Assembly: GCF_001425205.1 (NCBI RefSeq)
Contig: NZ_LMDW01000017.1
Location: 104,244-168,243, forward strand
DNA length: 64,000 bases
Direction: 5' to 3'
From: Variovorax sp. Root411
Lineage (GTDB): Bacteria > Pseudomonadota > Gammaproteobacteria > Burkholderiales > Burkholderiaceae_C
This document shows positions 8,030 to 16,399 of the stretch, piece after piece. The position numbers and the translations under genes are program-made. The notes below the pieces were generated by a model. It saw only the letters and a program-made list of their open reading frames with translations. It made no database searches and was not told the DNA's origin. The first letter of the stretch is position 1. Every line of letters begins with the position of its first letter.

Positions 8030-9370
8030 ATGTCGACCATCCTCCAAAACGTACCCGCCGGCCAGAAGGTCGGCATCGCCTTCTCGGGCGGCCTGGACAC
8101 CAGCGCGGCGCTCCACTGGATGCGCAACAAGGGCGCGATCCCCTACGCCTACACCGCCAACCTCGGCCAGCCCGACGAACCCGACTACGACGAGATCCCG
8201 CGCAAGGCGATGCTCTACGGCGCCGAGAACGCCCGCCTGATCGACTGCCGCGTGCAGCTGGCCAACGAAGGCATCGCCGCCCTGCAGGCCGGCGCCTTCC
8301 ACGTGACCACCGCCGGCGTCACCTACTTCAACACCACGCCGCTGGGCCGTGCCGTCACCGGCACGATGCTGGTGTCGGCCATGAAGGAAGACGACGTCCA
8401 CATCTGGGGCGACGGCAGCACCTACAAGGGCAACGACATCGAGCGCTTCTACCGCTACGGCCTGCTGACCAACCCCAACCTGAAGATCTACAAGCCCTGG
8501 CTCGACCAGGTCTTCATCGACGAGCTGGGCGGCCGCGCCGAGATGTCGGCGTTCATGCAGAAGGCCGGCTTCGCCTACAAGATGTCGGCCGAGAAGGCCT
8601 ACTCGACCGACTCGAACATGCTCGGCGCCACGCACGAGGCCAAAGACCTCGAGCACCTGAACAGCGGCATCCAGATCGTGCAGCCCATCATGGGCGTGGC
8701 CTTCTGGAAGGACGAAGTCGAAGTGAAGCGCGAGACCGTCTCGGTGCGCTTCGAAGAAGGCGTGCCCGTTGCGCTGAACGGCGTGCGCTATTCGAACCTG
8801 GTCGACCTGATCCTCGAAGCCAATCGCATCGGGGGCCGCCATGGCCTGGGCATGAGCGACCAGATCGAGAACCGCATCATCGAGGCCAAGAGCCGCGGCA
8901 TCTACGAGGCGCCCGGCCTCGCGCTGCTGTTCATCGCCTACGAGCGCCTCGTCACCGGCATCCACAACGAAGACACCATCGAGCAGTACCGCGACAACGG
9001 CCGCAAGCTCGGCCGCCTGCTCTACCAGGGCCGCTGGTTCGACCCGCAAGCCATCATGCTGCGCGAGACGGCGCAGCGCTGGGTGGCACGCGCCATCACC
9101 GGCGAAGTGACGGTCGAGCTGCGCCGCGGCAACGACTACTCGATCATGAACACCGAGTCGGCCAACCTCACGTACAAGCCCGAGCGCCTGAGCATGGAAA
9201 AGGTCGAGGGCGCGTTCACGCCGCTGGACCGCATCGGCCAGCTCACGATGCGCAACCTCGACATCGTCGACACGCGCGAGAAGTTGGCGATCTACACGCA
9301 GGTCGGCCTGCTGTCGTCGAGCGAAGGCGCTGCGCTGCCGAAGCTGGCCAACGACGGCGACGCGAGCTGA
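8030..9370 (+). CDS. argG: Argininosuccinate synthase
   Basis: Joins citrulline and aspartate using ATP in arginine synthesis. It is 446 residues, the length of the longer E. coli-type ArgG. The N-type ATP pyrophosphatase loop is AFSGGLDTSAAL near residue 18. The conserved DGSTYKGNDIERFYRYG and STDSNMLGATHEA blocks are intact. The ATG at 8030 lacks a recognisable Shine–Dalgarno site; the bases just upstream read ACCTCC, the complement of one. Translation may therefore depend on coupling to ppnP, which stops 15 nt upstream. A strong intrinsic terminator follows. Confidence 0.98.
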   Translation: MSTILQNVPAGQKVGIAFSGGLDTSAALHWMRNKGAIPYAYTANLGQPDEPDYDEIPRKAMLYGAENARLIDCRVQLANEGIAALQAGAFHVTTAGVTYFNTTPLGRAVTGTMLVSAMKEDDVHIWGDGSTYKGNDIERFYRYGLLTNPNLKIYKPWLDQVFIDELGGRAEMSAFMQKAGFAYKMSAEKAYSTDSNMLGATHEAKDLEHLNSGIQIVQPIMGVAFWKDEVEVKRETVSVRFEEGVPVALNGVRYSNLVDLILEANRIGGRHGLGMSDQIENRIIEAKSRGIYEAPGLALLFIAYERLVTGIHNEDTIEQYRDNGRKLGRLLYQGRWFDPQAIMLRETAQRWVARAITGEVTVELRRGNDYSIMNTESANLTYKPERLSMEKVEGAFTPLDRIGQLTMRNLDIVDTREKLAIYTQVGLLSSSEGAALPKLANDGDAS

Positions 9371-9407
9371 TCGGCGATCTCTGCCTTCCCCTGGAGGCAG
9401 AAACGAC

Positions 9408-9435
9408 AACGGGCCCTTTCGGGCCCGTTTTTCTT
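9408..9435 (+). terminator. Intrinsic terminator after argG
   Basis: Perfect 9-bp inverted repeat AACGGGCCC / GGGCCCGTT with a TTTC loop, followed by a T-rich run (TTTCTTT). It lies 38 nt after the argG stop and before the convergent minus-strand gene ending at 9454. The stem is symmetrical, but the T-run favours the plus strand. Confidence 0.9.
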
Positions 9436-9453
9436 TGGTGCGCAGACAGGGTA

Positions 9454-10293
9454 TCAGTCCCCGCCGCCTCCACCACAGCCGCCGCCACACCCACCGCCGC
9501 CGTCGGACGAGCCGCCGCCATCGCTGGAGCCGCCATCGCCACTGCTGCTCGATTCGCTGCCGCCGAACCCGTCCGCATCGCCCGCGCTGCCGCCGTCCGA
9601 TGACGACGAATCGCCGAAACTGGTGCCGCACTGCGCATCCGAGCCGATGTGCCGCTCGACCGCACGGCAGTCGGGCACGTAGTGGAAGCCGCCCGCAATG
9701 GCGAACTTGATGTCCAGCGCAAACAGCAGCGGCAGCCGCGCCGGCTTGCGCGGGTCGATGCTTTCCTCCTTGCAGGCCCAGTACCAGGTGCGGCGCAGGC
9801 CGTCGTTGCGCCGGGCGTCCTTGCCCAGCACCTCGGCCGGACTGTGGTGCAGCATGGCGCCGAAGGCCGCCTTGCACCAGTTCTGGTAGCCCTGCGTGTG
9901 CAGGATGAACTCGTGCCAGGCCGTGTCGACCACCTTCGAGGGCATGGCGACGAACTTGCGGTCGCTGCGCAGGTGCGACATGAAGAACTGGCGCAGGCCG
10001 CGCAGCACCAGTTCGGCATCGCGCCGGCTGAGTTGCGGATGCGCCTCGCGCAGCTTGCCGATGAGGAACGGCGGCAGCCGGGCCTCGCGGATGAACTGGC
10101 GGCGCAGGCTGGTTTCGAGGAACTTGAGCACCGCCGAGAACAGCAGCGCCACCACGATCACCGCCACCACCGAGCCCCAGCGGCGCGAGCCCAGGAACAC
10201 GGCGGACAGCGCAACGAGCGGCACCGCCCGCCGAGCCCACATCAAGGCGCCGATGCGGCGGCGGAAATTCAGCTGCAGGAAGTCGAGATCCAT
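9454..10293 (-). CDS. Glycine-rich-domain-like protein with low-complexity tail
   Basis: 279-residue protein of unknown function. The N-terminal part has a hydrophobic stretch at about residues 24–58 (VPLVALSAVFLG, SVVAVIVVALLFSAVL) that could be one or two membrane segments. The central domain contains PSKVVDTAWHEFILHTQGY (about residues 117–135) followed by a Cys-containing fG motif. This D-x-x-W-H-x-x-x-L...Y pattern resembles the conserved element of plant and bacterial glycine-rich-domain-containing proteins. The last 60 residues are almost only S, D, G and C (SSSSDGG, GGGGCGGGCGGGGGD). It starts 4 nt after murB stops, so it is probably translated from the murB transcript. Function unknown. 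Confidence 0.75.
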   Translation of the reverse strand: MDLDFLQLNFRRRIGALMWARRAVPLVALSAVFLGSRRWGSVVAVIVVALLFSAVLKFLETSLRRQFIREARLPPFLIGKLREAHPQLSRRDAELVLRGLRQFFMSHLRSDRKFVAMPSKVVDTAWHEFILHTQGYQNWCKAAFGAMLHHSPAEVLGKDARRNDGLRRTWYWACKEESIDPRKPARLPLLFALDIKFAIAGGFHYVPDCRAVERHIGSDAQCGTSFGDSSSSDGGSAGDADGFGGSESSSSGDGGSSDGGGSSDGGGGCGGGCGGGGGD

Positions 10294-10297
10294 GCCC

Positions 10298-11350
10298 TCA
10301 GACCACCACCGGTTCCGGCTCCAGCCGGATGCCGAAGCGCTCGTACACGCTGGTCTGGATGGCCTTGGCGAGGGTCATTACCTCGCCGCCCGTCACCGGG
10401 TTTTCGCGGCCGCCGCGGTTGACCAGCACCAGCGCCTGCCGCTCGTACACGCCGGCGTTGCCCACCGACTTGCCTTTCCATCCGCAGGCGTCGATGAGCC
10501 AGCCGGCCGCGAGCTTGATGCTGCCGTCGTCCATCGGGTAGTGAACGATCTTCGGGTCGCGCGCGATGATGTCGGCGCACTGCTCGGGCGTGACCGTCGG
10601 GTTCTTGAAGAAGCTGCCGGCGTTGCCCAGCACGCGCCAGTCGGGCAGCTTGGCGCGGCGGATGGCGCAGATCCAGTCGAAGATGTCTTGCGCGTCCGGC
10701 GTGAAGTTGCGGGTTTCTTCCATCTTGCGCTCCAGGTCGAGGTAGCCGACCACGGCCTTCCACGGCTTGGGCAAACGGAATCGCACCCGGGTGATCACCG
10801 CCCGGCCCGCCAGCCCGAAGTCGTTCGGGCCGCTGCGCACGTGCTTGAACACCGAATCGCGGTAGCCGAAGGCGCACTGCGCGGCGTCGAGCATGAAGCT
10901 TCGGCCGGTTTCCAGGTCAAAGGCGTCGAGCGATTCGAAGCGGTCCTGCAGTTCGACCCCGTAGGCGCCGATGTTCTGCACCGGCGAGCCGCCCACGGTG
11001 CCCGGAATCAGGGCCAGGTTTTCGAGCCCCGGGTAGCCGCTGCGCACCATCCATTCGACGGCGTCGTGCCAGACTTCTCCGGCACCGGCCTCGACGATCC
11101 AGGCGCGCGGGGTTTCTTCCACCAGCCGCAAGCCCTTGATCTCGATCTTCAGCACCAGCGGCTTGACGTCGCCCGTGAGCACGATGTTGCTGCCGCCGCC
11201 CAGCACGAAACGGGGCGCATCGCGCCATGCCGCGTCGGCATGCAGCGCGACCAGGTCGGCCTCGCTGGCGATGCGCACCAGATGCTGCGCACGCGCGACG
11301 ATGCCGAAGCTGTTGTAGGGCTGCAGCGGGACGTTGGACTCCACGATCAT
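10298..11350 (-). CDS. murB: UDP-N-acetylmuramate dehydrogenase
   Basis: FAD-dependent reductase that makes UDP-MurNAc for peptidoglycan precursors. It is 350 residues and of the shorter-loop E. coli-like type. FAD-binding signatures are FVLGGGSNIVLTGD near residue 50 and IPGTVGGSPVQNIGAYG near 115. The catalytic serine region is GNAGSFFKNPTV near residue 245, and the C-terminal glutamate is in GIRLEPEPVVV. It is divergent from yajQ with 44 nt between start codons, so their promoters overlap. The glycine-rich protein gene follows with 4 nt spacing. Confidence 0.97.
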   Translation of the reverse strand: MIVESNVPLQPYNSFGIVARAQHLVRIASEADLVALHADAAWRDAPRFVLGGGSNIVLTGDVKPLVLKIEIKGLRLVEETPRAWIVEAGAGEVWHDAVEWMVRSGYPGLENLALIPGTVGGSPVQNIGAYGVELQDRFESLDAFDLETGRSFMLDAAQCAFGYRDSVFKHVRSGPNDFGLAGRAVITRVRFRLPKPWKAVVGYLDLERKMEETRNFTPDAQDIFDWICAIRRAKLPDWRVLGNAGSFFKNPTVTPEQCADIIARDPKIVHYPMDDGSIKLAAGWLIDACGWKGKSVGNAGVYERQALVLVNRGGRENPVTGGEVMTLAKAIQTSVYERFGIRLEPEPVVV

Positions 11351-11394
11351 GGGAGAATTGTCGCATCCAGCCCAAGTGAATTCAGGAGAGAGTC

Positions 11395-11880
11395 ATGCCG
11401 TCCTTCGATACCGTCTGCGAGCCCAACCTGCCCGAAGTGAAGAACGCGGTCGAGAACACCGCCAAGGAAATCGCAACGCGCTTCGATTTCAAGGGCACGG
11501 CCGCCGCCGTCGAGCTCAAGGACAAGGAGGTCACCATGATCGGCGACGCCGAGTTCCAGCTCGTGCAGGTCGAAGACATCCTGCGCAGCAAGCTCACCAA
11601 GCGCAGCGTCGATGTGCGCTTCCTCGACAAGGGCGACGTCCAGAAGATGGGCGGCGACAAGGTCAAGCAGGTCATCAAGATCAAGAGCGGCATCGAGAGC
11701 GAGCAGGCCAAGAAGATCACCCGCATCGTCAAGGACAGCAAGCTCAAGGTGCAGGCCGCGATCCAGGGCGACGCGGTGCGCATCACCGGCGCCAAGCGCG
11801 ACGATCTCCAGGCCGCCATGGCGCTCATCAAGAAAGACGTGCCGGACATGCCGCTCACGTTCAACAACTTCCGCGACTGA
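11395..11880 (+). CDS. yajQ: YajQ family nucleotide-binding protein
   Basis: 161-residue protein of the YajQ family, whose Xanthomonas and Pseudomonas members bind cyclic-di-GMP and alter virulence gene expression. It opens MPSFDTVCEPNLPEVKNAV, the family signature, followed by RFDFKGTAAAVEL and VQAAIQGDAVRITGAKRDDLQ. Length is typical. A good ribosome-binding site (CAGGAGAGAG) precedes the ATG. It is followed after 10 nt by a predicted aspartyl protease, with which it is probably co-transcribed. Whether this homologue binds c-di-GMP cannot be told from sequence alone. Confidence 0.95.
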   Translation: MPSFDTVCEPNLPEVKNAVENTAKEIATRFDFKGTAAAVELKDKEVTMIGDAEFQLVQVEDILRSKLTKRSVDVRFLDKGDVQKMGGDKVKQVIKIKSGIESEQAKKITRIVKDSKLKVQAAIQGDAVRITGAKRDDLQAAMALIKKDVPDMPLTFNNFRD

Positions 11881-11890
11881 GCCCGGCCGC

Positions 11891-12535
11891 ATGAAAGCGC
11901 TCGTCGTCGCAGCGCAGCTGCTGGCTGCCGCTGCCGTGGCGCACGCTGCCGGCTCGGTCACCCTGACCGGCAGCATCGGCAGCCGCGCCATCCTGATCGT
12001 GAACGGCAACCCGCCCAAAACCGTAGCGGTTGGCGAGAGCTACCAGGGCGTCAAGCTGGTGTCGCTGCAGGCCGAACAGGCCGTGGTCGAACTCGATGGC
12101 AAGCGCGTCAATCTGCGCATGGACACGCCGGTCAGCATCGGTGGCGGGGGCAGCATGGGTGGCGGGGGCAGCCGCGTCGTGCTGTCGGCGGACAGCCGCG
12201 GGCATTTCATGACACAGGGCGCCATCAACGGCCGGCCCGTCACCTTCATGCTCGACACGGGCGCCACGTCGATCGCACTGTCGGCCGACGATGCCCTGCG
12301 CATCGGGCTCGACTACAGCAAGGGCCAGCGCGTCGTGATGAACACCGCCAATGGGCAGGCGCAAGGCTACCGGCTACGCCTGCAATCGGTGCGTGTGGGC
12401 GACGTCGAGGTCTACGACATCGACGCCATCGTCTCGCCGCAGGCCATGCCCTTCGTGCTGCTGGGCAACAGCTTCATCAATCGCTTCTCGATGCGGCGCG
12501 ACGCGGACCAGATGGTCCTCGAAAAACGCTATTGA
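11891..12535 (+). CDS. Secreted retropepsin-like aspartic protease
   Basis: 214-residue exported protein with a signal peptide (MKALVVAAQLLAAAAVAHA). The C-terminal half, from about residue 95, is a retropepsin-like single-lobe aspartic protease domain. The catalytic motif is FMLDTGATSIALS near residues 116–128, and FVLLGNSFINRF is the conserved later strand. Retropepsins act as dimers, so this protein probably dimerises in the periplasm. Between the N-terminal beta domain and the protease lies a natural glycine/serine spacer (GGGGSMGGGGS, about residues 85–95). Substrate unknown. It follows yajQ by 10 nt. Confidence 0.85.
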   Translation: MKALVVAAQLLAAAAVAHAAGSVTLTGSIGSRAILIVNGNPPKTVAVGESYQGVKLVSLQAEQAVVELDGKRVNLRMDTPVSIGGGGSMGGGGSRVVLSADSRGHFMTQGAINGRPVTFMLDTGATSIALSADDALRIGLDYSKGQRVVMNTANGQAQGYRLRLQSVRVGDVEVYDIDAIVSPQAMPFVLLGNSFINRFSMRRDADQMVLEKRY

Positions 12536-12545
12536 AGCCCCGGTG

Positions 12546-12899
12546 TCAGGCCTGCGCGGCCGTCACCACGATCTCGATCTTGTAGGCCGCATTGGCCATC
12601 TGGGCCTGCACGGTCGCGCGCGGCGGCGTATTGCCGGCCGGAATCCACACGTCCCACACCTCGTTCATGGCAGCGATGTCGGTGATGTCCGCCAGGAAAA
12701 TCTGCGTCATGAGGATGCGCGACTTGTCGCTGCCGGCCTCGGCCAGCAGGCGTTCGACCATGCCCAGCACCTGCTCGGTCTGGCCACGGATGTCCTGCGT
12801 GGTGTCGTCGGGCACCTGGCCCGCGAGGTAGACGGTGCCGTTGTGCACGGCCGTCTCGGAGAGGCGGGGGCCGACGTGGAAGCGGGTGATGGAAGCCAT
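12546..12899 (-). CDS. RidA/YjgF family protein
   Basis: 117-residue member of the RidA (YjgF/YER057c) family; RidA proper hydrolyses reactive enamine/imine intermediates released by PLP enzymes. Family landmarks are VHNGTVYLAGQVPDDT near the N-terminus, PPRATVQAQMAN carrying the conserved arginine, and KIEIVVTA with the conserved glutamate at the C-terminus. Many subfamilies exist and not all are deaminases, so no symbol is assigned. It lies 7 nt downstream of plsY on the same strand and is convergent with the protease gene that ends 10 nt away. Confidence 0.9.
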   Translation of the reverse strand: MASITRFHVGPRLSETAVHNGTVYLAGQVPDDTTQDIRGQTEQVLGMVERLLAEAGSDKSRILMTQIFLADITDIAAMNEVWDVWIPAGNTPPRATVQAQMANAAYKIEIVVTAAQA

Positions 12900-12906
12900 G
12901 GTGTTT

Positions 12907-13542
12907 TCAAGCCTTTTTCTTCGAGCCGAGTTTCGACTCCGTGCCGGCCGCGAGCCGGCGGATGTTTTCGCGGTGCCGCCAGATCAGCAGCAGACTCATG
13001 ACGATGATCGCGACCAGCACCGTGCGGTCGAGCGGCCACGCAATGCCGCCGCCGATCAGATAGTAGGCCGGCGCAAAGAAGGCGGCCGCCAGCGACGACA
13101 GCGACGAGTAACGAAAGAAGACCGCGACGATCAGCCACGTGGCGCCGGTCGCCAGCCCCAGCCAGGGCGCGATGCCCACCAGCACGCCCGCCGCGGTGGC
13201 CACGCCCTTGCCGCCCTGGAAGCCGAAGAACACCGGGTAAAGGTGGCCGAGGAACGCAGCCAGGCCGGCCAGTGCGGCAACCCCCTCCCCCAACCCCCAT
13301 TGCGCGCCAAACCGGTGGATGAAGAACACCGGCACCCAGCCCTTGAGCGCATCGAGCAGCAGCGTGGCCAGCGCAGCGCCCTTGTTGCCCGAGCGCAGCA
13401 CGTTGGTGGCGCCGGGGTTCTTGCTGCCGTAGCTGCGCGGATCGGCCATGCCGAGCGCCTTGCTCACGATGACTGCGAAGGACAGCGAGCCGATCAGGTA
13501 CGACGCCACGATGGCAATGAGGGAAGGCAAGTTGAAACTCAA
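12907..13542 (-). CDS. plsY: Glycerol-3-phosphate acyltransferase PlsY
   Basis: Inner-membrane enzyme that transfers an acyl group from acyl-phosphate to glycerol-3-phosphate, the first step of phospholipid synthesis. It is 211 residues with about five hydrophobic segments. The three cytoplasmic motifs are present: IGSLSFAVIVSK, DPRSYGSKNPGATNVLR, and VFFGFQGGKGVATA. The start is taken as TTG at 13542 (MSFNLPSL), because the frame is open further up but encodes charged sequence foreign to PlsY. No ATG fits near that position. The C-terminus is lysine-rich (GSKKKA). Confidence 0.93.
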   Translation of the reverse strand: MSFNLPSLIAIVASYLIGSLSFAVIVSKALGMADPRSYGSKNPGATNVLRSGNKGAALATLLLDALKGWVPVFFIHRFGAQWGLGEGVAALAGLAAFLGHLYPVFFGFQGGKGVATAAGVLVGIAPWLGLATGATWLIVAVFFRYSSLSSLAAAFFAPAYYLIGGGIAWPLDRTVLVAIIVMSLLLIWRHRENIRRLAAGTESKLGSKKKA

Positions 13543-13595
13543 GGCGGCGCTCCGCGGGGATGGTTGTTGTTCTGTCCGGCGACGACCGCCGCCGG

Positions 13596-14069
13596 CTATT
13601 CTGCCAGCGCACACTGCACGGGCTTCGCGCCCAGCAGCGCCACGCACACCTGCGGATCGATGCCGATCAGGTAGCCCCGGCGCCCGCCATTGAGCACGAT
13701 CTTCGGCAGTTCGAGAACGGTGGCCTCCACATACACCGGCATCTCGCGCCGCGTGCCGAACGGCGACGTGCCGCCCACCATGTAGCCGCTGTGCCGCTGC
13801 GCCACCTCGGGCTTGCAGGGCTCGACCGACTTGGCGCCGATCTGCCGCGCGAGGTTCTTGGTAGACACCGTGCGGTTGCCATGCATCAGCACGATCAATG
13901 GCTTGGCGTCCTGGTCCTGCATCACCAGCGTCTTGATGACGGTGAACGGGTCGAGCCCGAGCATTTCGGCACCGCGTTGCGCGCCGCCATGTTCGACGTA
14001 CTCGTAGGGATGCTCGGTGAACGCGACCTTGTTCGCCCGCAACAGCTGCGTTGCGGGCGTTTCAGACAC
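13596..14069 (-). CDS. ybaK: Cys-tRNA(Pro)/Cys-tRNA(Cys) deacylase-like (YbaK)
   Basis: 157-residue editing-domain protein of the YbaK/EbsC family, which hydrolyses mischarged Cys-tRNA-Pro. The family core is visible: VIKTLVMQ with the conserved lysine, RTVSTKNLARQIGAKSVE, HSGYMVGGTSPFG, and LNGGRRGYLIGI. Two GTG starts are possible. GTG 14069 is chosen because it matches the E. coli YbaK N-terminus and has an AAGGG site upstream. GTG 14087 overlaps the stop of the upstream gene and would add six residues. It follows the aldo/keto reductase gene with 14 nt (or an overlap) and may be translationally coupled. Confidence 0.9.
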   Translation of the reverse strand: MSETPATQLLRANKVAFTEHPYEYVEHGGAQRGAEMLGLDPFTVIKTLVMQDQDAKPLIVLMHGNRTVSTKNLARQIGAKSVEPCKPEVAQRHSGYMVGGTSPFGTRREMPVYVEATVLELPKIVLNGGRRGYLIGIDPQVCVALLGAKPVQCALAE

Positions 14070-14083
14070 GTGGCCCTTTTTGC

Positions 14084-15145
14084 TCACGCTGCCGGGTCGC
14101 GGATTTCCCAGCGGATCTTGTCGATCTCCGCCAGGATCTCCGGCGACAGCGTGGTGCCGTATGCGTCCAGGTCTTCTTCCAACTGCGCCAGCGAGGTCAC
14201 GCCGATGATCGTGCTCGCCACCTGCCACTTCGTGTAGCAGAAGGCCAGCGCCAGTCGGGTCGGCGTCAGGCCGTTGTCGCGGGCCAGCTGGTTGTAGCGC
14301 CTGGCCGCGCGCAGCGCATCGGGACGGCCCCAGCGCTGCTTGCGCACCGATTCATAGCTCGAAATCCGCGCGCCCTTCGGCGCATCGGGCCCCTCGATGC
14401 CGCTCTGGTCGTACTTGCCCGTCAACAGGCCGAAAGCCAGCGGCGAATAGGCCAGCAGCGACACGCCGAGCCGGTGCATCGTCTCGTCCAGCGCGTTCTC
14501 GTGGCCGCGGCTGATGAGGCTGTACACGTTCTGCACCGTCGCCACGCGCGGCAGCCCGTGCTGCTCGGCCAGCCGCACGAACTCGTGCACGCCGTACGGC
14601 GTTTCGTTCGACAAGCCGATGGCGCGCACCTTGCCCGCCTTCACCAGCCTGCCCAGCGCTTCGAGCTGCTCGTGGATCGGGGTCTGCGATGTTTCCTTCG
14701 CCGGGTCGTAGTAGACGTTGCCGAACATCGGCACATGACGTTCCGGCCAATGGATCTGGTAGAGGTCGATCACGTCCGTCTGCAGCCGCTTCAGGCTGGC
14801 GTTGCACGAGGCCTCGATGTCGGCCGCCGTCATGCCGCTGCCTTCGCGCACCCAGGGCATGCCGCGCGACGGGCCGGCCACCTTGGTCGCCAGCACCAGC
14901 TTCTGGCGCGCGCCGGGGTTGGCGGCGAACCAGTTGCCGATGATGGTTTCGGTGACGCTGTAGGTTTCCTTGCGCGTGGGCACCGAGTACATCTCGGCGG
15001 TGTCGATGAAGTCGACGCCGCGCTCGAGCGAGCGGCTCAGGATGGCGTGGGAAGTGGGCTCGTCGACCTGCTCGCCGAAGGTCATCGTGCCGAGGCAGAT
15101 CGGGGTAACGTGCAGGTCGCTTTGACCGAGTTGGATCTTTTTCAT
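14084..15145 (-). CDS. tas: Aldo/keto reductase, Tas family
   Basis: NADPH-dependent oxidoreductase of the aldo/keto reductase superfamily, 353 residues, closest in pattern to E. coli Tas. The (beta/alpha)8 barrel starts MKKIQLGQSDLHVTPICLG. The catalytic tetrad is visible: Asp and Tyr in DFIDTAEMYSVP (about residues 48–59), Lys in LATKVAGPSRG, and His in YQIHWPERH. TMTFGEQVDEP is a Tas hallmark. The ATG at 15145 is preferred over an upstream in-frame ATG because the family begins there. The natural substrate is unknown. It is divergent from the hydrolase gene at 15272. Confidence 0.92.
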   Translation of the reverse strand: MKKIQLGQSDLHVTPICLGTMTFGEQVDEPTSHAILSRSLERGVDFIDTAEMYSVPTRKETYSVTETIIGNWFAANPGARQKLVLATKVAGPSRGMPWVREGSGMTAADIEASCNASLKRLQTDVIDLYQIHWPERHVPMFGNVYYDPAKETSQTPIHEQLEALGRLVKAGKVRAIGLSNETPYGVHEFVRLAEQHGLPRVATVQNVYSLISRGHENALDETMHRLGVSLLAYSPLAFGLLTGKYDQSGIEGPDAPKGARISSYESVRKQRWGRPDALRAARRYNQLARDNGLTPTRLALAFCYTKWQVASTIIGVTSLAQLEEDLDAYGTTLSPEILAEIDKIRWEIRDPAA

Positions 15146-15271
15146 GCGCGGGATGCTACCGCCCCGACCCGCAAACCGCTGGCCGCTGCGCCAAAACCCG
15201 AGCAATCCGTGACGCCCGGCTGTCGTGTGCCGGACTGCGTCAGCACAAAGGCCTCTTTATCATCGGCGCCC

Positions 15272-16225
15272 ATGTACCAAGCCCTCCGCCCCTCCCGCAG
15301 CGAATTCGTGCCCGTGCGCAACCTCAGCTACCACGTGCGCCTGTGGGGCCAGCCCTCCGACGAGCAATCGCCGCTGGTGCTGATGCACGGCTGGATGGAC
15401 GTGGCGGCGTCATGGCAGTTCGTGGTCGACGCGATGGAGGAAGACCGCTTCATCATCGCCCCCGACTGGCGCGGCTTCGGCCTGACCGATGGCGGCGGCG
15501 TCGACAACTACTGGCTCGCCGACTACCTGGCCGACCTCGAATGGCTGCTCGACCACTACGCTGGCGAGGGCGACAACGCACGGCAGGTCGACCTTGTCGG
15601 CCACAGCATGGGCGGTAACGTCGCCATGCACTACGCCGGCGTGCGGCCCCAGCGCATCCGCCGCCTCGTCAACCTCGAAGGCTTCGGCATGCCCGCGCGC
15701 CAGCCCGAAGAAGCGCCCGCGCGCTACGGCCAATGGATCGACGAACTCAAGCGCCTGCACCGCGGCGAGATGGCGCTGGCCGGCTACTCGGCCGTGGACG
15801 GCGTGGCGCGCCGCCTCATGAAGACCAACCCGCGCCTTACGCCCGACAAGGCCCAATGGCTCGCCAGCCACTGGTCGGCCAACCACGCGCAGCCCGACGG
15901 CAGCGAGCGCTGGCAGATCCTCGGCGAAGCGGCGCACAAGATCGTCAACGCCCACATCTTCCGGGTCGACGAAACGCTGGCGCTGTATGCGCGCATCACC
16001 GCGCCGCTGCTGATGGTCGAGGCGGCGGACGACAGCCTGCACGGCTGGTGGAAGAACCGCTACACGCTCGACGAATTCCATGAGCGGCTGAAGTCGGTCG
16101 GCAACAGCCGCATCGAGCGCCTCGAAGACGCGGGCCACATGCTGCACCACGACCAGCCCCGGCGCGTGGCGCAGATGATCGAGGCGTTCATCGGGGACAC
16201 CCCCGGCCACGCCCCCGCGGGCTGA
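15272..16225 (+). CDS. Alpha/beta hydrolase
   Basis: 317-residue cytoplasmic alpha/beta-hydrolase-fold protein. The oxyanion-hole region is LVLMHGWMD near residue 35. The nucleophile elbow is VGHSMGGN near residue 110. The acid is probably the Asp in VEAADDSLH near residue 255, and the catalytic His is in DAGHMLHHD near residue 290, so the triad is complete. The ATG at 15272 follows a 126-nt divergent region shared with tas. Substrate cannot be inferred; epoxide hydrolase, haloalkane dehalogenase and esterase relatives share this layout. A broken LysR gene end lies 13 nt downstream. Confidence 0.88.
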   Translation: MYQALRPSRSEFVPVRNLSYHVRLWGQPSDEQSPLVLMHGWMDVAASWQFVVDAMEEDRFIIAPDWRGFGLTDGGGVDNYWLADYLADLEWLLDHYAGEGDNARQVDLVGHSMGGNVAMHYAGVRPQRIRRLVNLEGFGMPARQPEEAPARYGQWIDELKRLHRGEMALAGYSAVDGVARRLMKTNPRLTPDKAQWLASHWSANHAQPDGSERWQILGEAAHKIVNAHIFRVDETLALYARITAPLLMVEAADDSLHGWWKNRYTLDEFHERLKSVGNSRIERLEDAGHMLHHDQPRRVAQMIEAFIGDTPGHAPAG

Positions 16226-16238
16226 GCCGCTTCGCGCC

Positions 16239-16399
16239 ATGCCCGGCCTCGAGGTGCGCGCCGCCGAATCGGGCAAGCTCGTGCCCGTGCTCGAAGAGTG
16301 GTGGCAGAGCTTTTCGGGCCCGTTCCTGTACTACCGAGCCGCGCGCCCATGCCGGCGCCGCTGCGTGCGTTTGTCGATTTCCTGAAGCGCGATGGGTGA
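16239..16399 (+). pseudogene. LysR-type regulator, frameshifted C-terminal remnant
   Basis: About 53 codons that read as the very C-terminus of a LysR-family regulator. The first frame gives PGLEVRAAESGKLVPVLEEW then a phenylalanine-rich GPFLYY. Directly after YY the homologous reading moves to another frame (SRAPMPAPLRAFVDFLKRDG, stop at 16397–16399). This fits the family ending FLYYPSR...PALRAFIDFLR if one C is missing near 16344. No N-terminal HTH domain is present upstream, because the hydrolase gene occupies that space. It therefore looks like a relic left by a deletion. The family match rests on pattern recognition of a short segment. Confidence 0.6.

Noticed and set aside
8015..8030. 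ACCTCC before the argG ATG as a regulatory element
   Set aside because: It is complementary to a Shine–Dalgarno sequence, not one itself. No pairing partner or riboswitch fold could be seen nearby, so it is only mentioned as an oddity.
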